Under the pieces are notes generated by a model. It made no database searches. It saw only the letters and a program-made list of their open reading frames with translations, and was not told the DNA's origin. 64,000 bases of DNA from Phoronis australis (Eukaryota; Phoronida; Phoronidae), in assembly GCA_002633005.1 (NCBI GenBank), contig NMRA01000140.1, forward strand, positions 360,367 to 424,366, read 5' to 3'. Of this stretch, positions 37,801 through 46,546 are shown one piece after another (the first letter of the stretch is position 1; each line of letters opens with the position of its first letter). A program made the translations under genes and the position numbers.

Positions 37801-38100
37801 GATTGTTTATTAACATGTTGTAACAATACCTGTGCCAGGTATTAAGTGGTGAGTTCACATACATTGCAGGAGGAAATATTTGCCATGTCTGACTTGAATG
37901 TGTCCAAACCAGACGATGAACACGAAGGAGACGAGGTAACGTCAATGCTTACGCCAAGGGGATCTAGGCATGTCCCGCTGTCATACAAGAACACTGACTC
38001 CAACACCTATCTACCATTTACTGAGTCTCGTCTTCCTGAAGGAAGGAAAAGCACGAGTGAAACTGCAGTACCGCACGACAAAAGTGCAAATACCGTTTGA
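25666..38100 (+). CDS. Bestrophin calcium-activated chloride channel (ten exons)
   Basis: Joining 25666-25844, 27251-27552, 28466-28620, 29642-29719, 30969-31121 (or its duplicate 31740-31892), 33586-33666, 34551-34702, 35817-35951, 37008-37140 and 37870-38100 gives 532 codons plus stop with every junction in frame. Bestrophins are pentameric plasma-membrane or ER anion channels gated by cytosolic calcium. The start [10 protein letters not shown], with an in-frame TGA five codons upstream, is family-typical. The neck residues fall at I76, F80 and F84, and the calcium-clasp acidic run (GEDDDDFE) at E300-D304, the same numbers as in human BEST1 when one copy of exon 5 is used. Other marks are WPDR, KRFP, Gx[30 protein letters not shown] and DEMH. 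The C-terminal tail (exons 8-10) is Ser/Arg-rich and unconserved. Intron 2 uses a GC donor. The first clear AATAAA downstream is at 40623. Paralogue identity (BEST1-4) cannot be assigned. Confidence 0.95.
27251..27552 (+). CDS. Bestrophin exon 2, ends in a GC donor
   Basis: The acceptor is TATGTTTCAG. It encodes [12 protein letters not shown], the pore neck [22 protein letters not shown] and [13 protein letters not shown]. The only junction that preserves the frame is GATGCTG|GCAAGT, a GC rather than GT donor, joined to 28466 to rebuild Asp-Ala-Gly-Ile-Met-Thr. An open frame starting at an ATG at 27201 lies in the intron and is not the true start. Confidence 0.92.
28466..28620 (+). CDS. Bestrophin exon 3
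   Basis: The acceptor is CCCATAAG, with a weak polypyrimidine tract. It encodes [25 protein letters not shown] and the [13 protein letters not shown] segment. The donor is CAC|GTGAGT. The position equivalent to human BEST1 aperture residue Ile205 is Gln205. Confidence 0.92.
29642..29719 (+). CDS. Bestrophin exon 4
   Basis: Twenty-six codons, phase 0 at both ends, encoding [19 protein letters not shown] then MPLVYTQ. The acceptor is TCCATTACAG and the donor is CAG|GTGAGG. Confidence 0.93.
30421..30845. mobile_element. Large foldback (palindromic) element in bestrophin intron 4
   Basis: The left arm 30421-30617 and right arm 30650-30845 are inverted copies with scattered mismatches around a spacer of about 32 bases. 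The outer ends read AGATCAAGTTTGAGTCT and AGACTCAAACTTGATCT; the inner ends read GTAAACCGCCTGT and ACAGGCGGTTTAC. There is no coding content. Such a hairpin impedes assembly; the N-bounded duplicate at 31603 begins inside a copy of the right arm. Confidence 0.85.
30969..31121 (+). CDS. Bestrophin exon 5, copy 1
   Basis: Fifty-one codons, phase 0-0, from [19 protein letters not shown] to [12 protein letters not shown] (codons 239-289). The acceptor is TTGTGTAG and the donor is AAG|GTTGGT. Residue 261 is Asn (DPNQGY). It is duplicated 771 bp downstream. Confidence 0.92.
31740..31892 (+). CDS. Bestrophin exon 5, copy 2 (duplicate)
   Basis: It differs from copy 1 at two of 153 bases: a silent GTC/GTA and AAC/AGC (Asn261 to Ser). 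Splice sites are identical. The flanking intron is duplicated too, 30832-31183 against 31603-31955, and the second copy starts immediately after the single N at 31602. Using both copies in one mRNA would stay in frame but insert 51 residues inside the membrane core and displace the calcium clasp from its conserved position. It is therefore either an alternative exon or an allelic assembly duplicate, more likely the latter. Confidence 0.7.
33586..33666 (+). CDS. Bestrophin exon 6 (calcium clasp)
   Basis: Twenty-seven codons: [18 protein letters not shown] then NTTIDRNMQ. It carries the acidic calcium-binding cluster E300-D304. The acceptor is CCATTTTAG and the donor is CAG|GTACCC. Confidence 0.94.
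33863..34093 (+). mobile_element. tRNA-derived SINE, copy 2 (bestrophin intron 6)
   Basis: The head is GGCAGTGTGGCCTAGTGTGA and the B box GGGTTCCAGTCCCAC. The middle reads CTGGAGTCAGGTCTCTAG and AATAAAGCATAAAAATGG, and the tail ends CTGCAATTATTTT. It is the plus-strand partner of 5749-5965. Confidence 0.8.
34551..34702 (+). CDS. Bestrophin exon 7
   Basis: Encodes [31 protein letters not shown] and YLGSTNELS. This is the conserved cytosolic segment that wraps the neighbouring subunit in known structures. The acceptor is CCTCCACCAG and the donor is TTTC|GTATGT. Confidence 0.93.
35817..35951 (+). CDS. Bestrophin exon 8
   Basis: It completes Ser (TC|A), then [18 protein letters not shown] and an acidic, weakly conserved tail. 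The acceptor is TGTGTTACAG and the donor is CAA|GTGAGA. Confidence 0.88.
37008..37140 (+). CDS. Bestrophin exon 9
   Basis: It completes Lys (AA|G), then [19 protein letters not shown] and a Ser/Arg-rich stretch ending in SNRLH. The acceptor is TTATGACAG and the donor is CAT|GTAAGT. Only this reading frame avoids stops and fits the upstream phase. Confidence 0.85.
37870..38100 (+). CDS. Bestrophin exon 10 (terminal)
   Basis: The acceptor is TACATTGCAG. Seventy-six codons and TGA, beginning [20 protein letters not shown]. The tail is hydrophilic and not recognisably conserved, so the exact end rests on splice signals and frame alone. Confidence 0.82.
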   Translation, partial: EEIFAMSDLNVSKPDDEHEGDEVTSMLTPRGSRHVPLSYKNTDSNTYLPFTESRLPEGRKSTSETAVPHDKSANTV

Positions 38101-41100
38101 TCCAAGTGGCGAATTCAACGACCCGTCAAAAGTTTGCCACAGTGATATATTGATTGAAAAAAAGGGAGGGGGGCCTGTAATTTCTATAGTGTTACGTAGC
38201 AGCTGCTGTTTGGCAACCAAGTGTTGTGCAAAGCCTGAACGGTGATGAATTGTGTTATTTATTTGGTCAATATTGTTGTGACTAGAGTTTTAAGAAATGC
38301 AACCTCATCTTAGCTAGTTTTCAAATACAGGGCTGATCATTTGAGAATGCATTTTTATTATTTGTTTTGATAATTAGTCTTGGAGTTAATTTTACATTAC
38401 TACTGTCACATGCATTTGCTATATCCAAAACAGTTGAGGCATTTTCAGATACATCAGCACCAATTTTAGGCAGACACAGTCTTAAGGTTCACTGACCAAA
38501 TTTTAAATTCTAACCTCGTCTCAGTTCATACTGTCCCTCCATAAGTAAGCACTGTGGTACTTGCGGTGATATAGCAAACAACTTTAGCTTAGTGGAGTGA
38601 ATGTTCTTAGATGGCACTGTTACATAGGATAGAAATAAGGATTGTTACCAACAGGCAGCCTGGATGTTTTCAAGAATCTAGCTTTCGGGCCCATCCTGGG
38701 CCCTTTGTCGCGGTACTGTTACACGAAAATCCCCGCTTACAAATACTTTGAGTGCTTCAATTTTTTTCGCCAATCTCAATGTAATGAGAGGTTTAAGATT
38801 TTGGTTGTAGTTGACAGTGTTGCTTCGTTGTTAGATATGGTTAGCAATTGTTTTGATTGCTGCCTTTTGTCCATGTTTAACCTTATGGTAACTTCATAAG
38901 ATATTGTAGTATAGAAAACTGACACTTGTTAGTGAATTATGAAGTATGAAATTTTAGTGCTAATTTTTACCAATTTCTTTATGGTTTGAAATTAATGTTA
39001 AAGTATTAATTTAAATTACCGTTTTAAGATGCAAATTATTGTTCATGACCTGTGACGTTTCAAAAGAACTCTAGAGTAAGTTAGTGTAATAATGTTCGAA
39101 TGTTGATGAGTTGTTTTGCTTGTGTGGTTTTGTTTTGTTTTATTTTATGGAGGATGTCGTCTCTGTAGTTTTTTAGCTTCTATGTTAAACCATAGTGAAC
39201 CTGTTAATTTTTGTTGAGGTGATTTTCAGCAATTTGCTAACTTTGTAATGGTTCATTGTGCTGCTTACTGTAAATTAGATGTTTACCTTATCATTCGCCC
39301 AGTTTATCAGGGGATGTAACTCCCAGTGGTAGGCAAGATGGTTATACCCGGGATTTCCGATATATCGCATTGTTCGTTCTTTGGTGAATGGGCGCTTTAT
39401 TAGAAACTTGATTTTGCTGCCGTATTGATGCATTGCAATATCGTTGAATGACCTGATAAAACTATGACAAGCTCATACTGATTCATTACAGTGGTATTAG
39501 TGTGTAATGTTTAGTCATTTCATTTTAATACCAAGCATCCATTACACTTGAGGATTTTTCAAAACCTCATGTTAAAGATTACCGCTCTCTTGGCATACTT
39601 GTGCATTGTGCAAGAATAATTGTCAGGTTAGCGTTTAATGTTTATACTTAATTATAGATGTTAACAATGACAAACAATATCAAACTTTTCTTTATATCAC
39701 TGGTCACTTTTTGTCTCCAAAAATCGGCCACTGGTGCTTTTTTCCCTTCATTTGCGGAAGAGTGCCCCTGGGGGTTTTCTGGTAATGGCCCTTTATCGGA
39801 AATCCCGATGGTATCAATTCTTGCTTACACAAAATATATTAAAGTGGTTCATATAAAATTGGTCGTTAAGTTGAATACGGGCAACAGTCAGGTTTATATT
39901 TGTTGTAATGTTTTATTCTTGTAGATAACGCTATATCGTGTTACCTATGGTGACCATCTGGGTACAGCCAGATGTAGGAATTTTGTTTGTTCAAGTGATT
40001 ATGAACCAGCCTTCCATCACGAAACCAACTTTTGATTTAGGTCACTTACTGTTATTAAATTGGTCTCAAATTGTTCGATTTCACAGCTTTGAAAAAACTG
40101 ATAGTTCGTTATTGTTGTTTTAATATGTTCATAATCCAGAAATCACTCCCTGTCTCTGTAAGGAAGAAGTCGAGACCTATTGTCTAAATCAAAAGTTTGC
40201 TTGGGGGGAACTTAGGTTTATAGCCATGTTAAGCATGAACTGTGTGCCAATTCTTTTTGATCGTTTGTATAATGAAGTATCTGGATAATGACGTATCTGG
40301 ATAATGAAGTATCTGGATAATGAAGTATCTGGATAATGAAGTATCTGGATAATGAAGTATCTGGATAATGAAGTATCTGGATAATGAAGTATCTGTATAA
40401 TGAAGTATCTGGGCTTTGTTCCCTTTGATGGATAGTGTTGCCAGTTACAAGGATGTCTTGTTGCAATTTTATAATTTGTGCTTGAATTTTATTTTTCTAT
40501 GTTTTTGGAAGCACTTTATTTGTTGTTATACTCATTGTGATTCTACATAGCATTCAGGTGATTATGTCAAGTTTTCATTTTCATTTCTAACAGGTCCGAG
40601 TTTGCCCAATCGGAACTCTTTCAATAAACTAATTATTGACTAGTGACTTAGGCTTTGGGTTGGAGTGTTAGCTACATGTTCATTGTTATGTGCTTCATGG
40701 CTGTAGATGACTTCCTAAGTAGACAATCAAAATGAAGTTGGAAACTAAGAAAGTTGGTCACCAGGTGGCACTGTTGTCTCATCCACGAGTGGGCTCACCT
40801 GGAACTGCCAAACGTGTCATGGAAATTGATGACATTTTTGGATTCTGCTTGAAAGAAGTTCAGAAAAGGGACAATTTATGGAAAGGAGAAGTTAAAAATT
40901 TATCAAAAGCAGAAATTATCTCTTCGTATTGGTTTTGATTTTGATGCCAAGTGTTATAAATGACATGCTATTCTCGCCTAATATTACTGCATCTGGTTAC
41001 ATGTGTGAGAGACCTGACCAGGATAAGTAAGATTATGCATTAGTGTTAGATTACGAACTAAGTTCTACCGTGGACACAAAACATGTTCTCGGAAGAGGAG

Positions 41101-43276
41101 CCCACTTATTTGGACTTGAAAAGTTCATGTTGTTTTATAGGTTTCAGACATGGAATACATTTTTTTAGCGGTATTAGATTTGCCTAGACTATGTTCTGCT
41201 GTGTAGGGAACATGTCAGTTGTATTGTTGTACTACCTGTTTCTGCGGAGTCTGTTTTAAACCAGATAATAATTTTGAATGTGAAAGCAGCCATTCAACGT
41301 TTTACAAATAGACGAAACTAATGGATTATAATTCCCAATTACCATAGTAATTTGAAGCCTGTCCTCCTGTCTCACCTCTTGGTGACTTGAGTTGACCAAA
41401 AATCCTTTCCACAGGTGGCGTTTCCGACTTCATCTGTTATATGTTGAGTGGTGCCAAGTTTCATATCGAGTGTCAGTCTGTACTTAGTTAATGGGCATCA
41501 GCTGTACTAATACTAGTGCTCGTATCATTTTGTATACTGGATTTTTATTTCCAGTCCATAAAAACACCTACAGCCCAGTGTAGTTGCGCCCTGATAAGGA
41601 GGCTGTTCTGTTCAATATGCGCGGAAAAACTCCTGCATGGGTGTAAGTTTTCTGTAATTTAATTGATTGTCTGGTCATGCAGGAGAGATAACCCATGTCA
41701 AAATGATGTAAAGCAACCTGGTGTCACAGACAGCATCTTTTGCTTTTTATCCAGATTCTACATTTTTATTGGTTTTTCAATTTTGACAAAATCTCAGTGT
41801 AGGAGGACCTCCTGATTTTGTGCGTATAAATAAGACATTTTTTTAGTTCAGCTGTACTGCTCGTTTCGTTTATTATTTGTGCAAAATATCTATTTGTGTT
41901 GTGATTGGAAAATGTACAGCAGGTACTATTCAGGGCTGACCGGCTTTGGTGTCCAGATTAAAAAAAAATAATTGACAGGGTGTACAGCTTTTGAAAATAC
42001 CTATCCATATGTCAAAAAAAATATTCACTGAAAACGTTTACAGGTGTAAATGGAGCCGGTATCTCCTATACTCAGTATCCTGCTTGTGTGTATCTCAATG
42101 ACGGGATATTTGCTGAATAATAGGCCCCTATGTTGGCATTCAAATACATGCAGAGTAGTACAACCAGTCCACGGGTATCCTTTTTGCGACACCTGGTGTC
42201 ATCGCATGACAACTTTAGTGTCCAGATAGGCGGTTGGTGAAAGTGACGAAATCTATATATATATGTACATAGTCACGCCACTCTTGAAGCGGTTCCATCT
42301 TTTTACAAAAGAGGAGGTTCAAGTAAATGGATAGATTTAAGATGACAACGATGAGTAGAAAGCTGTAATGGAATCCAGTGTCGTGATCTCTGTGCCAACG
42401 GTTGTTTGAGGCTTTGACTAAAAATTGGGGTCGGGACTCCTTATTGTATTCCGCCTATGCATTTGTGTAACAATACACTTCGTGGACACGCCCCCCCCCC
42501 GCCTAGGTACTTAACATTTTTGTTGATAGACTGCGCTGATGATAGTCTAGTTTCCCCAGATTACTAAGTTGTCTTTTTGTTTAACTCCATGTGCCAAGTT
42601 TCAAATGAACTGATGTATGATGCAGGAGGATTTGAAATGACATTCAGGTTAACAAAACTTTGTGCCATTTTGCTGTGTTTTAAAAAGTGTTAATATTGTC
42701 ATAAGCGGATAGGGGCCAGTAGGGTCTCTTCCATTAATGTCCTAGTGTCACGAACGTTTTACCTGTTTAACTGAATGGTAATATGTCCACCTAGCGACAT
42801 GCTAGATTCGCTGTTGATGCTCAGGAAGTTGACATGGTTTTGAATAAAGCAAACTTTCTTAATATTGATCCATTCGTGCTTATTTGATTTCGAGACAGTT
42901 TTGTTCAATTTGACTTCTCGAAATGACCAACTCACGAGGCTGTTTTATATGCAGCCTTTTTAGCTTTTTCCATGCTGATGGTGGCTTCTTTGGAAGTTTC
43001 CTCAAATCTTTGAGGGGTATCGCAAGTTCCTCGTCAAGGTCTGACTTGTGTAGAACTTAGTAGTTTAATACCCGGCCGGTGACCAGACTGAAGCTGCAAA
43101 TGAAATGAAAAAAATGGAGCGTTAACTTCCCGCTGTCAAGTGTCTCTTGGCGAGTATCCGAAAGTGAAAACTGAATTTTGGCTTCACCAATTTTACCGAG
43201 TGTAATACCTGTACAGTAAGTGTAAACTTGGTGTAAGCGGTATGACCGGGCATATACTCGGTGTACATTACCCCCT

Positions 43277-43278
<2 letters not shown>
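38101..43278. other. Bestrophin 3' flank and intergenic DNA, no gene recognised
   Basis: The part nearest 38100 is presumably 3' untranslated region; the first AATAAA I noticed is 40623-40628, and another lies at 42843-42848. The only structured element is the 16-bp minisatellite at 40271-40411. The remaining open frames are short and carry no recognisable domain. Confidence 0.55.
40271..40411. repeat. 16-bp minisatellite, about nine units
   Basis: The unit AATGAAGTATCTGGAT is repeated head to tail eight times plus a partial unit. The second unit has GACG for GAAG and the eighth ends TGTAT. There are no spacers, so it is not a CRISPR-like array. Confidence 0.95.
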
Positions 43279-43316
<38 letters not shown>

Positions 43317-43370
43317 TAATAATAATACTGATAATAATGATGATGATAATAATAATAATAATGATAATAG
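43279..43370. repeat. (AAT)n microsatellite
   Basis: An AAT/ATA trinucleotide tract with a few GAT interruptions. Confidence 0.95.
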
Positions 43371-43561
43371 TATTCTCTACAGAGAACCTAATAAGGAATT
43401 ACTGTACATTAAAGAGTCATTGGCCATTCAGTGCTACTAATTCTCTGAATAACATGCAGAGCTCAGTGACCGTGTGACAATATTCCCTGTATCTCTCACT
43501 TCACTTTATGGATGTTACCTGAGCTGTATGTTGGCACTTGCTGTCCTTTGGAAATATGATC

Positions 43562-43606
43562 CTGATGATGTCTAATGAATAGACAAAACGTTGATTGAAC
43601 GTGAAC
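43562..43606 (+). ncRNA. Hammerhead-ribozyme-like motif, probably inactive
   Basis: CTGATGA (43562-43568) is followed by a 5-6 bp stem II (TGTCTA/TAGACA, loop ATGAA). Then comes AAA, a 5-bp stem III (ACGTT/AACGT, loop GATTG) ending in T, in hammerhead order. Two core positions depart from consensus: G12 is A, and the cleavage-site base is G. Stem I pairing is weak. Hammerheads occur in Penelope-like and other retroelements (established). Here the motif lies about 190 bp before a LINE remnant. It reads as a relic of a self-cleaving repeat. Confidence 0.35.
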
Positions 43607-43748
43607 TTTTTTATTTATGCGGCGCTCGTCCGGTTTTTAATGTAATTAGGTATAATGATTACAAAAATAGGAAAAGACTAATTAAACCAACAGCCAAGGA
43701 AACAGTTTCAATGAAGATATTCAGTATTAGTGCATAATACAATGACAG

Positions 43749-44300
43749 TTGCAAAAATGTGACCAAGTAATTACTGCCAAAGCGAAAATCGTAGAGGTTT
43801 CTGATAGATCAAAATGGGCAAACGTTTATTTTGTAGCTTTGAAATTTACTGTGGAAAGCTCATTAGGTTGGTTGCAGTTTAGGATTTTACATAGAATTTT
43901 AGCAAGAAACTCATTCCTTCGCGAAATAAAACTCGGTAACACCGACAGATGTAGTTTGTGTGTCACCTTAAACAAGAGACACCGGATCACGTTTCTTACG
44001 TTTATTACGTTACTAAGTAATAGGCGCGGCAAAATAACAATACTCATAACACAGAGAGACAATGTTACTTGGAAGACCAGTTGTATGATGGTTTACTTTC
44101 AGGAATGAAAAATCGAGAAAACTGGATTGAAAAGCGAGACATTTCACATGCAAAAGGAAAGACACCTAGGTCTATGCCAAAGTGCAAGTGTGAAACGTTC
44201 GCCGAAACACTTAAAAACGCCCCTACTGTGAATTTGTTAAACGAGAATTACAGGTGTCGTAGTGGTAACAACAAAAAGCGCCCAGCGATGGTTTTTGTGT
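43749..44300 (+). pseudogene. LINE 3'-end relic (RT-associated zinc-binding region)
   Basis: The frame KWANVYFVALKFTVESSLGW then QFRILHRILARNSFL and NTDRCSLC resembles the zf-RVT segment at the C-terminus of L1/Tx1-type reverse transcriptases (QxRILHRILxTNxxL...CxxC). A frameshift follows: the expected ETxEH continuation appears as ETPDHV in another frame. A third frame continues with HAKGKTPRSMPKCKC and FAETLKNAPT. No RT palm domain is present upstream. It is a truncated, decayed non-LTR retrotransposon. Confidence 0.7.
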
Positions 44301-44329
44301 TTTTTTTTCAGTCGAACGGGAAATTCTGA

Positions 44330-45246
44330 ATGCCGCAAAAACCTGTGAACGTCTTGTAGTTTTTTCTTCGTAGTCGAACGTCAAACGGGTAAACATGTGT
44401 CGCGTGGGAAATCATAGTATACTATACATGTAAAATGTCGATTTTGCCGTATGTCAAAAAAGCAAGACATTTTAACAGTGTAGCGGGATTGGGAGAAAAT
44501 CAAAATGTGGGTTAATGAGTCCGCCAAGAGCCGGACACTTGGCAAGTACGCTGTCGGTAACGCAAAGTAATACATTGGATTTATTTAAATGGAAAGTTTT
44601 CATTTTTTGATTTTACTCCGTGAATATAGGTAAACACTGTAGGCAATATCACTGGTTAGAAATCGACTTAACATAATATCTGGACTACAGGTACATGTAA
44701 ACATTGCACAGACGAATTACTACAGAAACAGTAACGTTTATTATTCATGCAAATAAATACACAAGAAATTTTTCGTAAGTAACGTAAACACCTCTATTAG
44801 TAAACTTCTCATTTATAATTACATATCAAACACTCAGAAACTAAATATTTTTTCTTTCCGTTTAACACTTTAGCATCATGATTTTAACACCTAAAATCAG
44901 TTTTTGGCCGTGAAATCGAATATGTCCCTTTGAAAACGACTTCTGCCATATTATTTGTTGCGCCGACTCACGAGATGTCGTTGATTTTCACGAGATTTTA
45001 CTAGTCAATTCCTGTTGAGCTGACTCGCGGTCAAGCGGGTCTCGCCACTTGGTGATTAACTAGCTTCCAACATTTCTTTCTAAAGCGAAGAGTTGACTAA
45101 TCTTGCGCTTCAGTTCGCGAACGCATACGTCAACGGAAGGCGCACCAGGCAACGTGCATCTGATACGCACTTCACTTCCTCTCTTTGACATCTCGTGTCT
45201 TTTATTTCATTTCAAAAACGAAAAGGACAGGACTTGTGGCTAAATA
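44330..45246. other. No gene or repeat recognised
   Basis: AT-rich intergenic DNA between the LINE relic and the 1-kb inverted-repeat element. No ORF of note on either strand. Confidence 0.5.
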
Positions 45247-45250
45247 CCAT

Positions 45251-46266
45251 AGGCGGATTTAGGGGGGGGCAGGGGGCCCGGCCCCCCCCCACCTTGGCTG
45301 CCGCAAAAAAATAAAACAGCCAGAGCGTAGGGAAATGGTGAGTTTATTAATTAAGCCCGGTAATTAATATTATACGGATGAAAAAAAAATTAAATGTGTG
45401 CAGTTTTAGTGTTGGGGGAACACGGCGCATTCGTAAGTAGGTTCTCTCGCGATATCCCAGACGACCGGCAGTGGCGCTGCGCACTATGACTCCGTTTCCG
45501 TCGTCTGCTCCACTGTGCAATGAAGAAAATTTGCTTCATTTTTTAAAGAAAATGGAACCTGAGTGACGACGAAAAAACAGAAGCTGCTGGTAAGATGTGA
45601 ATTTTAATCGAAGCCTTAGTGAATCACTCAGAAACTCGCAATACTCTCTTTGTCAAACCTTATCTTAAGACGATTTCCAAAGCAATCCCGTCATTATTGC
45701 CAACACGAAAAACGGATTTGGTCTTTTGGGCATTTGAAGACTATTCTAAATACAACAAATTTGTTAAGAACCGATTGCACAAAATATAAAACGTGTAATA
45801 AGCATTACAAAAAGAAGTAGGTTTCGCGCGCAAACGCTGTGGACCACAAACAAGTAGGTCTTTTAGTAAGAATTAAATCGTTGTGGTGTAGTGGTAACGT
45901 ACGCCCGCTCTATCCGCCAGGTCGTGAGTTCGAATCTTAGGACCTAAGATTCGAACTCACGACCTGGCGTGTCAAATAGAAAAACTTACGGTACCTATGT
46001 TAGGTACCGTAAGTTTTTATATTTGACACGTTCTCCGTTTTTTGTTTTGCCTTTTTTTCTTGGATAATACTTCAGGAATCAAGGAAAATGCTTGATTTTA
46101 GAGGTAAAAACAGAAAAATTTCCTGGGCGGGAGGGGGTTTGCCCCCCCTCTCCCGACCTCCCCCCATTCAGTGCTATGCGCATCTACAATCATGATTCGG
46201 TTTGCGCAAATGCTTACAGCCGGACAAAATGTTGGGCCCCCCTTGTGATATCCTAGATCCGCCACT
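45251..46266. mobile_element. Inverted-repeat element family B, 1-kb copy
   Basis: It opens AGGCGGATTTAGGGGGGGGC and closes GGGCCCCCCTTGTGATATCCT then AGATCCGCCACT, so GGCGGATYTAGG is inverted at the two ends. A shorter relative lies at 60831-60984 with the same ends. The interior encodes no transposase that I can see. It contains a second inverted G/C block (GGGGGTTTGCCCCCC near 46134) and the tRNA-like hairpin pair at 45890-46030. Confidence 0.65.
45889..46030. repeat. tRNA-like head followed by two abutting near-perfect hairpins
   Basis: GTTGTGGTGTAGTGGTAACG and GAGTTCGAATC (a B-box match) give a tRNA-like D arm and T arm. The T-arm part is inverted onto itself: 45915-45969 is a perfect palindrome with 27-bp arms and a single central A. 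It is followed by 45968-46030, with arms of about 29 bp (one mismatch) around an ATGTT loop, containing CTTACGGTACCT/AGGTACCGTAAG. There is no 3' acceptor strand, so it is not a working tRNA gene. Confidence 0.8.
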
Positions 46267-46459
46267 GTAATACTACATAAATATTCCGTTCTACTGTACA
46301 GAGCAGTGGCCTCTTGGAATCAGAAAACCCTGTCCTAGTATTTGTGTTGTGTGGCAAGAATGCCGTGTGTATGGCTGTAGCTCAGCGTCCATGGTAATGG
46401 TCCGCGCGTCGTAAGCATTTTTATTGTGCGTGATATGTGTTCCGTAAGTCGGTATTAGG

Positions 46460-46465
46460 TTTATT
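46460..46465 (-). terminator. AATAAA polyadenylation signal of the 7TM receptor gene
   Basis: TTTATT on the plus strand is AATAAA on the minus strand, about 80 bases past the TAA of the receptor ORF. Confidence 0.6.
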
Positions 46466-46546
46466 ACTTCGTGGTACAGAGTTGTGGTGCACGCGGTAAG
46501 CGTTCAATTTCTCCCCCTACCCTCGAAACATGCCCCAGTCGGCGTT

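Noticed and set aside
40271-40411. CRISPR-like regular repeat
   Set aside because: Units are head to tail with no unique spacers, in an animal genome; it is a minisatellite.
45889-45960. Possible tRNA gene (GTGTAGTGGTAACG...GTTCGAATC)
   Set aside because: No 3' acceptor strand; the sequence folds back on itself after the B box, so it is a tRNA-derived repeat.
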